Of a DNA stretch of 64,000 nt, positions 1 to 9,500 are shown one piece after another. The first letter of the stretch is position 1. Every line of letters begins with the position of its first letter. The notes beneath the pieces are model-generated. The model saw only the letters and a list, made by a program, of their open reading frames with translations, was not told the origin of the DNA and made no database searches. The stretch is from assembly GCF_900240945.1 (NCBI RefSeq), contig NZ_OESG01000013.1, forward strand, positions 2,379,622-2,443,621, written 5' to 3'. The DNA is from Mycobacterium sp. 3519A (lineage in GTDB: Bacteria; Actinomycetota; Actinomycetes; Mycobacteriales; Mycobacteriaceae). Made by a program: the position numbers and the translations under genes.

Positions 1-2
1 AC

Positions 3-3000
3 TGGAGTTGGGTCAAGTGGCTGCCGCACGCACAGCACCACTCCGTTCGCGACGGCATGGGTGCGATGCGCCTGCTCTTCCCGACGTTGGAGTTGCTGGA
101 GACATCGCTGGCGGCTGATCTGGCCGAGCGGGGACGTTTCACCCGCAACGCCGCGCCGACTCCCGGGCTGCGACAACTGGTCGTGGTGCTCGACGACGGA
201 TACGTCAGCGGAGACGAACGGTTGGTCACCGACGCGGGCTTGGACAGTGTGACGCTGCTCGATCTCAATGGTCCCCGCGACGGCGCAATCGCACGACGCA
301 GTCTGCAGTTGGTGGTCGAAGGGGAGGATGTCGCCGCACGCACCGCCGTCGGAGTAGAGCGGTTCGCCACCCCCGACGCCATCACCATCGCCGAAGCGGA
401 GTCCACCGCGCGACGGATCGGTCGGTTCCGTCCGGCCAACGCCGCACACATCGTCAGCCTGGAAGCCGAGTCACGCGCCGCCGACCCCGGCCTGATGGCG
501 TTGCTGAAGATCCCCGACGCCGCCGAGATCGACCCCGAGAAGGTATGGCGGCCCCGGTCGGCACGTGAGCGGTTGCGGGTGCCGATTGGCATCACCCCAA
601 CCGGTCAACCGCTGGAACTCGACATCAAGGAATCCGCCGAGGGCGGAATGGGTCCCCACGGGTTGTGCATCGGCGCAACAGGTTCCGGGAAATCGGAGTT
701 TCTGCGGACCCTGGTGCTGTCGATGATCACGTCGCATTCGCCGGAGGCACTGAACCTCGTGCTCGTCGACTTCAAAGGTGGCGCGACGTTTCTGGGACTC
801 GAGGGGGTGGCGCATATCGCGGCGATCATCACCAATCTCGAAGACGAGTTGACCATGGTCGATCGCATGCGCGACGCGCTGGCCGGTGAGATGAACCGCA
901 GGCAGGAACTGCTCCGTTCTGCAGGAAATTTCACGAACGTCGGCGAATACGAGCGCGCCAGGGCCAACGGCGCCGACCTCGATCCGTTGCCCGCCCTTTT
1001 CATCGTGGTCGACGAGTTCTCCGAACTGCTGTCGCAAAAACCCGACTTCGCGGAGTTGTTCGTGATGATCGGCCGGCTCGGCAGGTCGCTACACATCCAT
1101 CTGCTGCTTGCCTCTCAGCGCCTCGAAGAGGGCAAGCTACGTGGCCTCGATTCGCACCTGTCCTACCGGATCGGCCTGAAGACGTTTTCGGCCGGTGAAT
1201 CGCGAAGTGTGCTCGGCGTGCCCGACGCCTATCATCTGCCGAGCGTTCCCGGCTCCGCGTTCTTGAAATGCGATGCCTCAGAACCGATTCGCTTCAACAC
1301 CAGTTATGTCTCAGGGGAGTACGTCAAACCGCGAGGTCCGTCGCGGGGGCGCAGGACGCACCTGGGTGTGTTGGCGCCCAAGCTGTTCACCGCCTCGGTG
1401 GTGAAGAAAGACCCAACGCCCCCGGTGCCGGTGGAGTTGCAGGTCGTCGAGCCCGAACCGGCACAGCCATCGGGTCCGACCAAGACCACGTTGCTCAACA
1501 TGGTGGTGAGCCGACTGCGCGGTCACGGCCGACCGGCGCATGAAGTGTGGCTGCCTCCACTGGAAGAGAGCCCCGCGGTCAACGACCTCCTGCCGGACGC
1601 GCAATGGCAAGCGCCGCAGAACATCAACGGACAGCTGTGGATACCCATCGGCGTGGTGGACCGGCCCTACGACCAACGCCGCGACATCCTGACTGTCGAT
1701 CTCTCCGGTGCTCAAGGCAACATCGCGGTCGTCGGCGGACCGCAGTCGGGCAAGTCGACGGCGCTCCGTACGCTGATCGTCAGCGCCGCCGCCACGCACA
1801 CCCCCGAGCAGTTGCAGTTCTACTGCCTGGATTTCGGTGGCGGAACGCTGACGAGTCTGGCGAAGCTGCCTCATGTCGGCGGCGTGGCGGGCCGGATGGA
1901 CTCCGACGCGATCCGTCGAACCGTCGCCGAGGTCGCAGGTCTGCTGCGAGCCCGCGAGCAGCGATTCCGCGACCTCGCCATCGAGTCCATGCGCGACTTC
2001 CGACAGCGCAAAGCGGAACTGGCCAAGCTGCCACCCGAAGTGGCCTCCCAGGATCCGTTGAGTCAGGACAACTTCGGCGACGTGGTACTGGTCGTCGACG
2101 GATGGGCGTCGATCAGAAGCGATTTCGAGTCCCTTGAACAGACATTGCAGTCGCTGGCCATCCAGGGGTTGTCGTATGGAATCCACCTGGCCATCTCGGC
2201 ATCGCGTTGGATGGAGATCCGTCCAGCCGTCAAGGACATGCTCGGTACCCGGATCGAGTTGCGGCTGGGAGATCCCATCGACAGCGAAGTCGGCAGGCGA
2301 TCGGCCGAGCTCGTTCCGATCGGGCGGCCGGGCCGGGGAATCAACGCCGAAAAGCTGCACATTCTGACGGCGCTACCACGGCTGGATTCCAGTTCCGGAG
2401 TCGACGACCTGCCCGCCGGGGTCGCGGCCGCCGTCGAAATGGTGCGCGCTCACTACGACACCAGGGAAGCGCCCCGGGTGCGGATGTTGCCCCACGACGT
2501 CGACCGCGATGCCGTGATCAGCGCGGCCCGACACCTCGGCCCGCTGAGCAAGTCGCGAATCGCCATCGGAATCAACGAAGACGAATTAGCGCCCGTCATC
2601 GTCGATTTCGACAGCCAACCCCATCTGGTGGCTTTCGCCGACAGCGAATGCGGTAAGACCGGGTTGCTCCGCAACATCGCCGCCGGGGTGATGGAGAACG
2701 CGACGCCGTCCGAAGCCAAGATCATCCTGGTCGATTTCCGGCGCACGATGCTGGGGGTCATCACCGACGAGTACCTCGGTGGCTATGCGACGGCGCCGCA
2801 GTCGTGCGCGGATCTGATGACAGCGCTCGCCGGTGCGCTCAGGGACCGGTTGCCACCCGACGACATCACCCAGCAGCAGCTCAAGGAACGGTCGTGGTGG
2901 ACTGGCCCTGAATTGTTCGTGCTCATCGATGATTACGACCTGATCGGCGGTGGCTCCTTGAACCACCCGCTGCTGCCGTTGGTCGAATACCTGCCGCAGG

Positions 3001-3248
3001 CCCGCGACATCGGTCTTCGTGTCGTGATCACCCGTCGCAGCGGCGGCGCGGGAAGGGCGATGATGGATCCGATCATCGGCAGGCTGAGGGATCTGTCCTG
3101 CAATGGTTTGGTGATGAGCGGAAGCAAGGAGGAAGGCGGGCTGTTCGGCGGGTACAAGGCCACGGCGATGCCGCCGGGGCGCGGAATGCTGGTGTCACGC
3201 TCCATGAAGAGCGGCGTCATTCAATTGTCGAGGATGCCCGACCTATGA
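3..3248 (+). CDS. eccC: EccC-type ESX secretion ATPase (5' end cut by window)
   Basis: Membrane-anchored motor ATPase of a type VII (ESX) secretion system; it recognises Esx/PE/PPE substrates and drives their export. The frame is open from base 3 (W-S-W-V-K-W-L-P-H, a typical EccC stretch after the membrane segment), so the N-terminus with its two membrane helices lies outside the window and 1081 residues are visible. Three FtsK/SpoIIIE-type ATPase domains are seen: Walker A GATGSGKS at nt 672-695, GGPQSGKS starting at nt 1734, and a divergent DSECGKT starting at nt 2640. Walker B-like LVLVDFKGG, FYCLDFGGG and IILVDFRR follow each. All three domains are in one polypeptide, as in ESX-2 to ESX-5, unlike the split EccCa/EccCb of ESX-1. 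The stop overlaps the eccD start (ATGA), so the two are translationally coupled. Identity as EccC is certain; the ESX class is not decided by the sequence alone. Confidence 0.95.
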   Translation, partial: WSWVKWLPHAQHHSVRDGMGAMRLLFPTLELLETSLAADLAERGRFTRNAAPTPGLRQLVVVLDDGYVSGDERLVTDAGLDSVTLLDLNGPRDGAIARRSLQLVVEGEDVAARTAVGVERFATPDAITIAEAESTARRIGRFRPANAAHIVSLEAESRAADPGLMALLKIPDAAEIDPEKVWRPRSARERLRVPIGITPTGQPLELDIKESAEGGMGPHGLCIGATGSGKSEFLRTLVLSMITSHSPEALNLVLVDFKGGATFLGLEGVAHIAAIITNLEDELTMVDRMRDALAGEMNRRQELLRSAGNFTNVGEYERARANGADLDPLPALFIVVDEFSELLSQKPDFAELFVMIGRLGRSLHIHLLLASQRLEEGKLRGLDSHLSYRIGLKTFSAGESRSVLGVPDAYHLPSVPGSAFLKCDASEPIRFNTSYVSGEYVKPRGPSRGRRTHLGVLAPKLFTASVVKKDPTPPVPVELQVVEPEPAQPSGPTKTTLLNMVVSRLRGHGRPAHEVWLPPLEESPAVNDLLPDAQWQAPQNINGQLWIPIGVVDRPYDQRRDILTVDLSGAQGNIAVVGGPQSGKSTALRTLIVSAAATHTPEQLQFYCLDFGGGTLTSLAKLPHVGGVAGRMDSDAIRRTVAEVAGLLRAREQRFRDLAIESMRDFRQRKAELAKLPPEVASQDPLSQDNFGDVVLVVDGWASIRSDFESLEQTLQSLAIQGLSYGIHLAISASRWMEIRPAVKDMLGTRIELRLGDPIDSEVGRRSAELVPIGRPGRGINAEKLHILTALPRLDSSSGVDDLPAGVAAAVEMVRAHYDTREAPRVRMLPHDVDRDAVISAARHLGPLSKSRIAIGINEDELAPVIVDFDSQPHLVAFADSECGKTGLLRNIAAGVMENATPSEAKIILVDFRRTMLGVITDEYLGGYATAPQSCADLMTALAGALRDRLPPDDITQQQLKERSWWTGPELFVLIDDYDLIGGGSLNHPLLPLVEYLPQARDIGLRVVITRRSGGAGRAMMDPIIGRLRDLSCNGLVMSGSKEEGGLFGGYKATAMPPGRGMLVSRSMKSGVIQLSRMPDL

Positions 3249-4681
3249 CCGGGATCGGTGAACTGCACAGCGTCGAGGTCGTTTCCGCGGTGCCGGACCA
3301 ATTTCGCGTATCCGTGCTCGGTGAGAACACCCAACTCGACGTCGCGGTACCCGCGGATGTCCCCGTTGCCGCGTTCCTGCCTGAACTCGCGCAGATGGTC
3401 GGCTCACGTCAGGCGCGTCGCGACGACGAAGTCGCCCATCGCGACGAGCGGCGCACGTTCTGGGTGCTCAGCCGCGTCGCCGGCGATGTCTCATTGGCGC
3501 CCAACGAAACCCTGCGCGAAGCGGGGGTTTCCAACGGCGAGTTGCTGCGCATCTCGGCTCGACGCGCGCTGTCGCCCCCGACGCTCTACGACGACGTGGT
3601 CGATGCCGCGGCGCGCCTCAACAGAGCCGCCTACGCGGCGTGGAATCCAACGGCCGCCAAGGTGATGGCGTTTGCAGGGCTCTGGCTGGTTTCTGCGGTG
3701 TGGGTGATCTTCTTGAGTGCCGACGCACTGGCGGCGCACCGCACGCCGCTGGCCATCGGTGCGGGCTTCATGACGGTGGCCATGGTGGTGGCCGCGGCGG
3801 TCGTGCACCGTGTGCTGAACATCATCGACATCGCCGTTGCCACCGGGTGGGCGGGACTGGCGACGACGACTGCTCTGGTTTGGCTGTTCGCGAGGCCCTG
3901 GGGCGCAACTGGTCTCGCGATCGGCTGCGCGGCCCTCTTGGTCGTGGCAGGGGTGTACTACCGGGTGATCGGCACGGGCCATTGGGCCTACATCGCCGCT
4001 GCCGTGATCTTCGCCTTCGGCGCCGCCGCGCTGACCGGTCGCGCGTTGGATGGCCGCACCGACGTTATCGCGTCGGTCACGGCGATCATCACCGTGCTGA
4101 CATGCCTGGCGGTACCGGCGATGACGCGAAAGTGGGCCCGATTGCCGACGTCGGCGCCTGGCGGGCGGTCCGGTGACGACGACCCGTTCACGCCGTCGGA
4201 GGTGGCCGACTCGGCTGAGATACCGACCGCGGAACAGGTCCGGGATCGGGTGCGCGCGGTGGAGTTGACGCGCTCCGGTCTGCTGGCGGGTCTGGCAGTC
4301 GTCGCGGTGGCCAGCGCTACGGTGTTGCTGAACACGCGAACGGAGTTGTCGGCGTTCATTTTTGCGTTGGTCTGCGCCGCAGTGCTCGCATTGCGCAGCG
4401 TCGCGGCGCCGACCTGGTTCGAGCGCGGTGCGACATCGGTGCCCGCTCTCGCGCTGACGTTGATCGCCTGCGTGCAAGCGCAGTCCGGCGCGGCGCCGCT
4501 GCGGTACGCGGGTGTCGGCGTGTTGGCGACGGTCATGGTGCTCGCGGTGCTCGCCGGTTCCGTCGTCTCGCGCGGTAGCCGGATATCGACTGCGCTGGCG
4601 TACCTGGACTACCTCGCGGTGGCCGCGCTCGTGCCGCTGGCTCTATGGCCGCTCGGCGTCTACGACCGCCTGGGTCTGTGA
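3245..4681 (+). CDS. eccD: EccD-type ESX membrane channel component
   Basis: Polytopic inner-membrane subunit of the ESX translocon; in known ESX structures EccD dimers line the membrane pore. The 478-aa protein has a cytosolic ubiquitin-like N-terminal domain (about residues 1-110, including V-E-V-V-S and the acidic/basic stretch before the membrane part). Many hydrophobic segments follow from about residue 135 to the end, compatible with the usual 11 helices, with a charged cytosolic loop near residues 300-345. The start ATG overlaps the eccC stop, and the stop TGA shares one base with the mycP start (TGATG). The order eccC-eccD-mycP is a compact core cassette. EccE, which often sits beside mycP, is absent here. 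Confidence 0.93.
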   Translation: MTGIGELHSVEVVSAVPDQFRVSVLGENTQLDVAVPADVPVAAFLPELAQMVGSRQARRDDEVAHRDERRTFWVLSRVAGDVSLAPNETLREAGVSNGELLRISARRALSPPTLYDDVVDAAARLNRAAYAAWNPTAAKVMAFAGLWLVSAVWVIFLSADALAAHRTPLAIGAGFMTVAMVVAAAVVHRVLNIIDIAVATGWAGLATTTALVWLFARPWGATGLAIGCAALLVVAGVYYRVIGTGHWAYIAAAVIFAFGAAALTGRALDGRTDVIASVTAIITVLTCLAVPAMTRKWARLPTSAPGGRSGDDDPFTPSEVADSAEIPTAEQVRDRVRAVELTRSGLLAGLAVVAVASATVLLNTRTELSAFIFALVCAAVLALRSVAAPTWFERGATSVPALALTLIACVQAQSGAAPLRYAGVGVLATVMVLAVLAGSVVSRGSRISTALAYLDYLAVAALVPLALWPLGVYDRLGL

Positions 4682-6069
4682 TGGCCATCTGGCGGCCATT
4701 TTCGGGCTTGGCCTGCGTTGCCGCGCTGGTCGTTGGCTCGTCTCTGGCGGCACCTCCCGCGGCTCATGCGATCACCCCGCCCGTCGTCGATCCGGGTCCG
4801 CCGCCCACTGGGCCGGTGGCTCCGCTGGATCCGACCGAACTGAAGGCGATCTGCGGCATCCCGACCGGTGTCCTGCCCGCCACCGATTTCCGGAAGCAGA
4901 CCAGCGCGGACGCGATGCTCGATTACCGCGCCGCCTGGCAATTCTCCACCGGGGCGGGACAGAAGGTCGCGGTGATCGACACCGGGGTGAACCGTCATCC
5001 GCGGTTGCGCGCATTGGAGGCTGGCGGTGACTATGTCTCGAACACCGACGGGCTGCAGGACTGCGATGCGCACGGCACATTGGTCGCCGGAATCATCGCG
5101 GCCGCGCCGTCGCCGGATGACAGTTTCGCAGGGGTGGCCCCTGACGCGACGATCTTGTCGATTCGGCAAAACAGCGGTGCCTTCGGCATTCAGGGCAGCG
5201 GCGGCAGCTCGAAGGACGATCCGAATGCCACGTCGACCGGCTATGGCAACACCCAGACCTTGGCGTTGGCCATCACTCGTGCTGTCGACCTCGGCGCGAC
5301 GGTGATCAACATGTCTGAGGTCGCATGCGCACCCGTATCCGCGGGCTTGGACGACGCCGCGGTCGGCCGCGCGGTGCGCTACGCGTTCGAACGCAATGTG
5401 GTGGTGGTCGCCGCGGCAGGCAACTTCAACACACAGAGCATGTGCAATACACAGAACGTGATGACCGATCCCAACCAACCGTTGAGCAAAGGCTGGGACA
5501 CTGTCGGCACCATCGCCAGCCCCGCGTGGTTCGAAGACTACGTGCTGACGGTCGGTGCGGTGACGATGTCGTCGGCGCCTGCCGAATTCAGTTTGCACGG
5601 GCCGTGGGTCGCGCTTGCGGGGCCGGGGGAGCGGATCACGTCGCTCGACCCGAACGGACCCGGTTTGATCAATGCGCAGATCGGTCAGCAGGGATTGGCG
5701 CCGCTGAACGGCACCAGCTTCGCCGCGCCGTTCGTCGCCGGAGTGGTGGCCCTGATCCGGTCGCGGTTCCCCGAGCTAACCGCCGGGCAGGTGATGGACC
5801 TGATCAAGCGGACCGCGCGCACTCCCGGCGAAGGTCCGAATCCTGCCACCGGTTACGGCGTCGTCGATCCCATCGCCGCGCTGACATATCAACTGACGCC
5901 GACGAAAACCGGTCCGGGACAGGACGCCGGGACGCCGATAAGCGGTCCGCCGCAACCGGATCCCGGCAACGTGCGGGCGCGCATGATCGTGCTCTGTGCC
6001 ACGGCGCTCAGTGTCGCGCTGATGGCAGCGGCGGCCGCACTTGCCGCAGTCCGTCGACGCAGGCACTGA
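4681..6069 (+). CDS. mycP: MycP mycosin, ESX-associated subtilisin-like serine protease
   Basis: Membrane-anchored subtilase required for ESX complex stability. I chose the ATG at 4681, which shares a base with the eccD stop; an upstream in-frame ATG at 4645 would add residues before the signal peptide. This gives 462 aa with a signal peptide (hydrophobic ACVAALVVG, likely cleavage after AAHA at about residue 30). The catalytic triad is Asp100 (VIDTGVNRH), His131 (DAHGTLVAG) and Ser346 (NGTSFAAPF). A proline-rich stretch (GPPQPDPG) and a C-terminal membrane helix (about residues 430-455) ending in RRRRH complete the typical mycosin layout. It is the third gene of the eccC-eccD-mycP-espI cassette. 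Confidence 0.95.
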   Translation: MAIWRPFSGLACVAALVVGSSLAAPPAAHAITPPVVDPGPPPTGPVAPLDPTELKAICGIPTGVLPATDFRKQTSADAMLDYRAAWQFSTGAGQKVAVIDTGVNRHPRLRALEAGGDYVSNTDGLQDCDAHGTLVAGIIAAAPSPDDSFAGVAPDATILSIRQNSGAFGIQGSGGSSKDDPNATSTGYGNTQTLALAITRAVDLGATVINMSEVACAPVSAGLDDAAVGRAVRYAFERNVVVVAAAGNFNTQSMCNTQNVMTDPNQPLSKGWDTVGTIASPAWFEDYVLTVGAVTMSSAPAEFSLHGPWVALAGPGERITSLDPNGPGLINAQIGQQGLAPLNGTSFAAPFVAGVVALIRSRFPELTAGQVMDLIKRTARTPGEGPNPATGYGVVDPIAALTYQLTPTKTGPGQDAGTPISGPPQPDPGNVRARMIVLCATALSVALMAAAAALAAVRRRRH

Positions 6070-6093
6070 GCGCTACGTACGATCGGAGACAAC

Positions 6094-7515
6094 ATGATGC
6101 CGGAACCGACGCCGCCGAACGACTTCGACGAGATCGAGTCGCGCGCCGCGGCGCTGCAGGAACGGATGGCGGCACGACGAACTCAGCCCAACAGCGAGCA
6201 CGAGTCGTCACCGCCGGCCGAGCAGATCGCGCCGCGCCGTTTGCCGTTGCCTCCGTGGCAGGTGTCCAATTCGGTGTTGCCCAGACAAATCAACGGCGAT
6301 TCCGGTCGCGATGACACGGCTACGCGGCAAACCCGACGCGCCGACGATGCCGTCGATGAGCTGGCCGAGGACACCGAGATCGCGCAAACAGCACCGCCGC
6401 AACAGGACTGGCGGCCCGAACCGGACACTGCGATGTATCAGCAGCCGAGTCCGCCCGTTCCACCGTTGCCGCCCCCGCCGGGTTGGCTGCTGCCGCCACC
6501 GCCACCGGGTTGGATGCCGCCCCCACCGCCGGGTGTGCCCACGGAGATGCATCGTGCACCGCAGGGCTTTCGCGTGCCGCCACCCGCGCTGGACCAGGTT
6601 CCGATGGTCGAGCGAACCCGCGGCGTGCCGCAATCGGGTTGGCGCCGGGCCTTGCATCGCGCCAGCGGTGGACGCATCAATCCCGGTGAGTCACGCAAAG
6701 AGCGGGAGAGAGAAGACCTGCTCGCGATGATCCGGCAGCCGATCGCGGGCGATTTCCGTATCGCCGTGCTGTCGATCAAGGGCGGGGTCGGAAAAACCAC
6801 AACCACACTGGGTCTGGGGTCGGCGCTGGCCATGGTTCGCTCGGACCGAGTCATCGCGGTCGACGCCAACCCGGACCGCGGCACACTTGGGGAACGAGTC
6901 AGCGACGCGTCGACCGAATCGACCGTGCGTGACCTGCTCTCGGATCCGAACATCAACCGCTACGCGGACGTGCGAAGCCACACCAGGATGGCGGGCAGCC
7001 GCCTTGAGGTGTTGGCCAGCGAGCAGGAGCCCGCGGTTTCAGAGGTTTTCGGCGAGACCGACTACCGGCGCACCATCGACATCCTGCGGCACTACTACAA
7101 CATCATCCTGACCGATTGCGGCACCGGCATCATGCATTCGGCGATGTCGGGTGTGCTCGACCTGGCACATGCGATCGTGCTGGTGAGCTCGCCGGCCATG
7201 GACGCCGCGCGCAGCGCATCGGCGACTCTGGACTGGTTGATGCAGCACGGTCACTCGGCGCTGGTACGTGAAGCACACGTGGTGCTCAGCTCATCGCGGC
7301 CTGGTTCCGCGGCAATGAAACTCGACAAGGTCTACGAACACTTCGAAGCTCGCTGCCGCTCCATCCACCACATCCCGTTCGACCCACATCTCGCCGAGGG
7401 CGCGGACATCAACTTCAGTTTGCTGAATTCGCAGACTTATCAGGCATATCTGGAGTTGGCCGGGGCCGTCGCCCAGAAGTTCCCCCGTGTGCGCGGCGGA
7501 CGTCACCGTCAGTGA
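6094..7515 (+). CDS. EspI/ParA-like ATPase with proline-rich N-terminus
   Basis: ESX-associated MinD/ParA-type P-loop ATPase. The 473-aa product has an acidic start, then a strongly proline-rich region (residues about 115-155, repeated PPPPGW), as in EspI of ESX-1 and the ParA-like protein of ESX-2. The deviant Walker A is K229-GGVGKTT, followed by AVDANPDRGTL and the switch-like TDCGTGIMHSAM. EspI of ESX-1 is reported to link secretion to ATP level; here the role is inferred from family and place only. It lies 24 bases after mycP, probably in the same operon. A second paralogue sits at 43942-45000 beside eccA, and both share the K-x-GWR-A-HR-A block before the ATPase domain. The next base or two offers an alternative ATG at 6097. 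Confidence 0.85.
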   Translation: MMPEPTPPNDFDEIESRAAALQERMAARRTQPNSEHESSPPAEQIAPRRLPLPPWQVSNSVLPRQINGDSGRDDTATRQTRRADDAVDELAEDTEIAQTAPPQQDWRPEPDTAMYQQPSPPVPPLPPPPGWLLPPPPPGWMPPPPPGVPTEMHRAPQGFRVPPPALDQVPMVERTRGVPQSGWRRALHRASGGRINPGESRKEREREDLLAMIRQPIAGDFRIAVLSIKGGVGKTTTTLGLGSALAMVRSDRVIAVDANPDRGTLGERVSDASTESTVRDLLSDPNINRYADVRSHTRMAGSRLEVLASEQEPAVSEVFGETDYRRTIDILRHYYNIILTDCGTGIMHSAMSGVLDLAHAIVLVSSPAMDAARSASATLDWLMQHGHSALVREAHVVLSSSRPGSAAMKLDKVYEHFEARCRSIHHIPFDPHLAEGADINFSLLNSQTYQAYLELAGAVAQKFPRVRGGRHRQ

Positions 7516-7782
7516 CGCGTCCGTCAACGCACACCCAACACCTGTCACCGTTGCCACGCTTACTGTCGGCAAACACCGCGGCGTGACAATACTCGTGCCG
7601 AATGAAACGCCGTGTGGCTCAACGAAATCGGCGTCACCACCATCGAGCGAATAAATCGTTGACCTGCAGCAAGGCCCGTGCGAAGGTTGAACGGTTGGAT
7701 GTGCAACCAAATGCCCGCCGGCCGTTAATTGCCGCAGACGTAAAGGCGCCGTGACATTTTCGTGGTCGAGGAGGACGCGGTA
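7516..7782. promoter_or_regulatory. Upstream region of the YbaB/WXG100/giant-effector operon
   Basis: These 267 bases lie between the EspI-like stop and the YbaB-like start and hold no convincing gene. The stretch is less GC-rich than its flanks (runs such as AATAAATCG and GTTAATTGCC). A TTGACC hexamer lies at 7659-7664, but no convincing mycobacterial -10 follows at the usual distance. The GAGGAGGA ribosome binding site sits at about 7768-7775. It is the natural place for the promoter of the effector operon, separating it from the ESX core cassette. Confidence 0.4.
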
Positions 7783-8250
7783 TTGAACAACGATGAGCTG
7801 CGTCACGAGATGACTGAAGTGCTCGCCCTCGTCCAGGAACAGATGGCCGATCTCGCTGCGATGGAGCAGAAGCGGGCCGCGTTGACAGCTACGGCCGTCA
7901 CCGCCGACGGCATGGTCGAAGTGACCGTCAATGCGCAAGGTCAACTGGTGAAGACGGTGATCGACGAGGCGTATCTCGACGATCACGAATTCGACGAACT
8001 GGCCAATCACATCACTCAGGCCGCGCAGGAAGCGGCGGGCAACGCGGCACGGCAGATAACCGAACTCCTGGCCCCGATTGGCGAACGCCGCAAAAGACTT
8101 CCCCCGCTGTCCGACATCGTGGACGGCGCCCCCGACCTACGGGACCTGGTGCCCTCGTGGTCCCAGCCCGTCGCCGCGACGGGTCCGCGGCAACAGCACG
8201 ATGACGACGATGGCAGGGAAGACAGCGCATTTCCCACGGTGAGGAGATGA
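7783..8250 (+). CDS. YbaB/EbfC-family protein (EspL-like)
   Basis: Small nucleoid-associated-type protein of the YbaB/EbfC fold, a common accessory in ESX effector operons of actinobacteria. I chose the TTG at 7783 because the GAGGAGG site lies just upstream with normal spacing; a GTG at 7762 would overlap that site. The 155 aa show a helical start (LRHEMTEVLALVQEQMADL), the central beta segment VEVTVNAQGQLVKTVID and the helical LANHITQAAQEA, which is the YbaB pattern. A basic/proline-rich tail (RRKRLPPLSD) and an acidic DDDDG stretch follow. The WXG100 gene starts four bases after its stop. Function is likely as partner or chaperone of the downstream secreted proteins (inference). Confidence 0.75.
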   Translation: MNNDELRHEMTEVLALVQEQMADLAAMEQKRAALTATAVTADGMVEVTVNAQGQLVKTVIDEAYLDDHEFDELANHITQAAQEAAGNAARQITELLAPIGERRKRLPPLSDIVDGAPDLRDLVPSWSQPVAATGPRQQHDDDDGREDSAFPTVRR

Positions 8251-8254
8251 ATCG

Positions 8255-8551
8255 ATGGCCGACTTCCTCGGAGTGACACCGCCCGAGCTGCGCGCGACAT
8301 CAGAACACCTATATGACGTCAGCAACAGGATGAAGGAGGTCCTGGCCACATTGCGGGAACGGCTGGCTGCCGAAGGAGTCGCGTGGGGTGACGATGAAAT
8401 GGGGGAGCAGTTCGCCGACGGGCCGGGTGGCTATCTGTCCCAGCTGAAATGGGTGGACGGGTCGGTCGGCGCCAAAACTGATCTGCTCGATTACTATTCG
8501 CGTGCCTTGAAAGGTGCAGCGGACTCCTTCGAGCGCAACGACCGGCCCTAG
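8255..8551 (+). CDS. WXG100-family ESX substrate (Esx-like)
   Basis: 98-aa helical-hairpin secretion target. It starts MADFLGV, and the helix-turn-helix centre carries AWGDDEMGEQF, the W-G-D-D-x-x-G-x-x-F version of the WXG turn common in actinobacterial effector operons. It sits directly upstream of the giant effector. In known systems such a small WXG100 protein pairs with the WXG100-like N-terminal domain of a large toxin to form the secretion signal, so it may be the export partner of the 7193-aa protein (inference). The preceding YbaB gene ends four bases upstream. Confidence 0.8.
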   Translation: MADFLGVTPPELRATSEHLYDVSNRMKEVLATLRERLAAEGVAWGDDEMGEQFADGPGGYLSQLKWVDGSVGAKTDLLDYYSRALKGAADSFERNDRP

Positions 8552-8601
8552 GTTCGACGGCTCGGTGCGGCACATCGCCGCACCGCCGCACCTGGTTCTC
8601 C

Positions 8602-9500
8602 ATGGGCGATATCCCGTTTCCCCCGGAACTGCAATGGGTGTCATATCTGGCAGGGGGGGCTTGGCCGCAAGGCAGTGAAACCCGCATGGGTCGCATCGGC
8701 GAGCACTTCGCCACTACTGCCAGCGAGCTGCAGGATCTCATACCGGATCTGAACCGGGTTCGAGACGAAACGCTTTCGGTTCTCTTCGGAGATACCGCGA
8801 CGGCGGCAGACGATCAATTCTCCATGTTGTTCGACGGCGATTACTCGGTCGACAAGCTCTCACAAGGCACTTCAGCGCTGGGAAGTGGAGCGCAGGACCT
8901 CAGTGTCCAGATCGAGTACAGCAAGCTGTCGATCATCGTGGGCCTGGCACTCGCCGCGGTCGAGATCAGTTGGTGTTTGGCGAACTCGCCGGAAACGGGC
9001 GGCGCCTCGTTGAGCTGGATACCGCCTATCGAGTGGACGACGATGACCTCGATCCGTCGACTTGTGACGACGGTGTTGGAGAACATCGCAAAAAAGCTCG
9101 TCCAGATGCTCAAAGACACGACGATCAAAGATCTCATCCATCACGGAACCAGGGAAGCGTTCCAGGAACTGGCACAGGGGCTGGCGCAAGAGGGCATCAC
9201 CCAGGGCATCCAGGTCGGAGAGGGGCGGGCGAAGTGGCGGCCAGACCTGTTCCGCCAGAACGCAATCGCGTCATTCGCCGGCGGCGCTGCAGGTGGCGGT
9301 ACTGCGTTGCCCACTGGTCATTTCCTCGGCAGGGCGGAGAGCAAGCTCGGCCGTGCCACCAAGGGCATGACCACGATGTTCACGGCGGGCATCTCCGGAA
9401 ACGTCGCGGGCACCGCGGTGGTGGGCGGTGATTTCGACACTATCGCGGTGATCGCTGGTTCGGCCGGTTCGAGCATCGGCGGGGTCAAGGGCCTCGGGCA
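8602..9500 (+). other. N-terminal WXG100-like (CpnT-type) secretion domain of giant effector
   Basis: Residues 1-300. The opening PPELQWVSYLAGGAWPQGSE followed by TRMGRIGEHF matches the W...AG..WP.G.E..M start of CpnT-type N-domains, which carry mycobacterial and other actinobacterial toxins to ESX systems. A hydrophobic stretch (SIIVGLALAAVEISW) and Gly/Ala-rich segments (FAGGAAGGGTA, VIAGSAGSSIGG) follow, as in other members of this architecture. The partner WXG100 gene lies immediately upstream. Confidence 0.75.
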
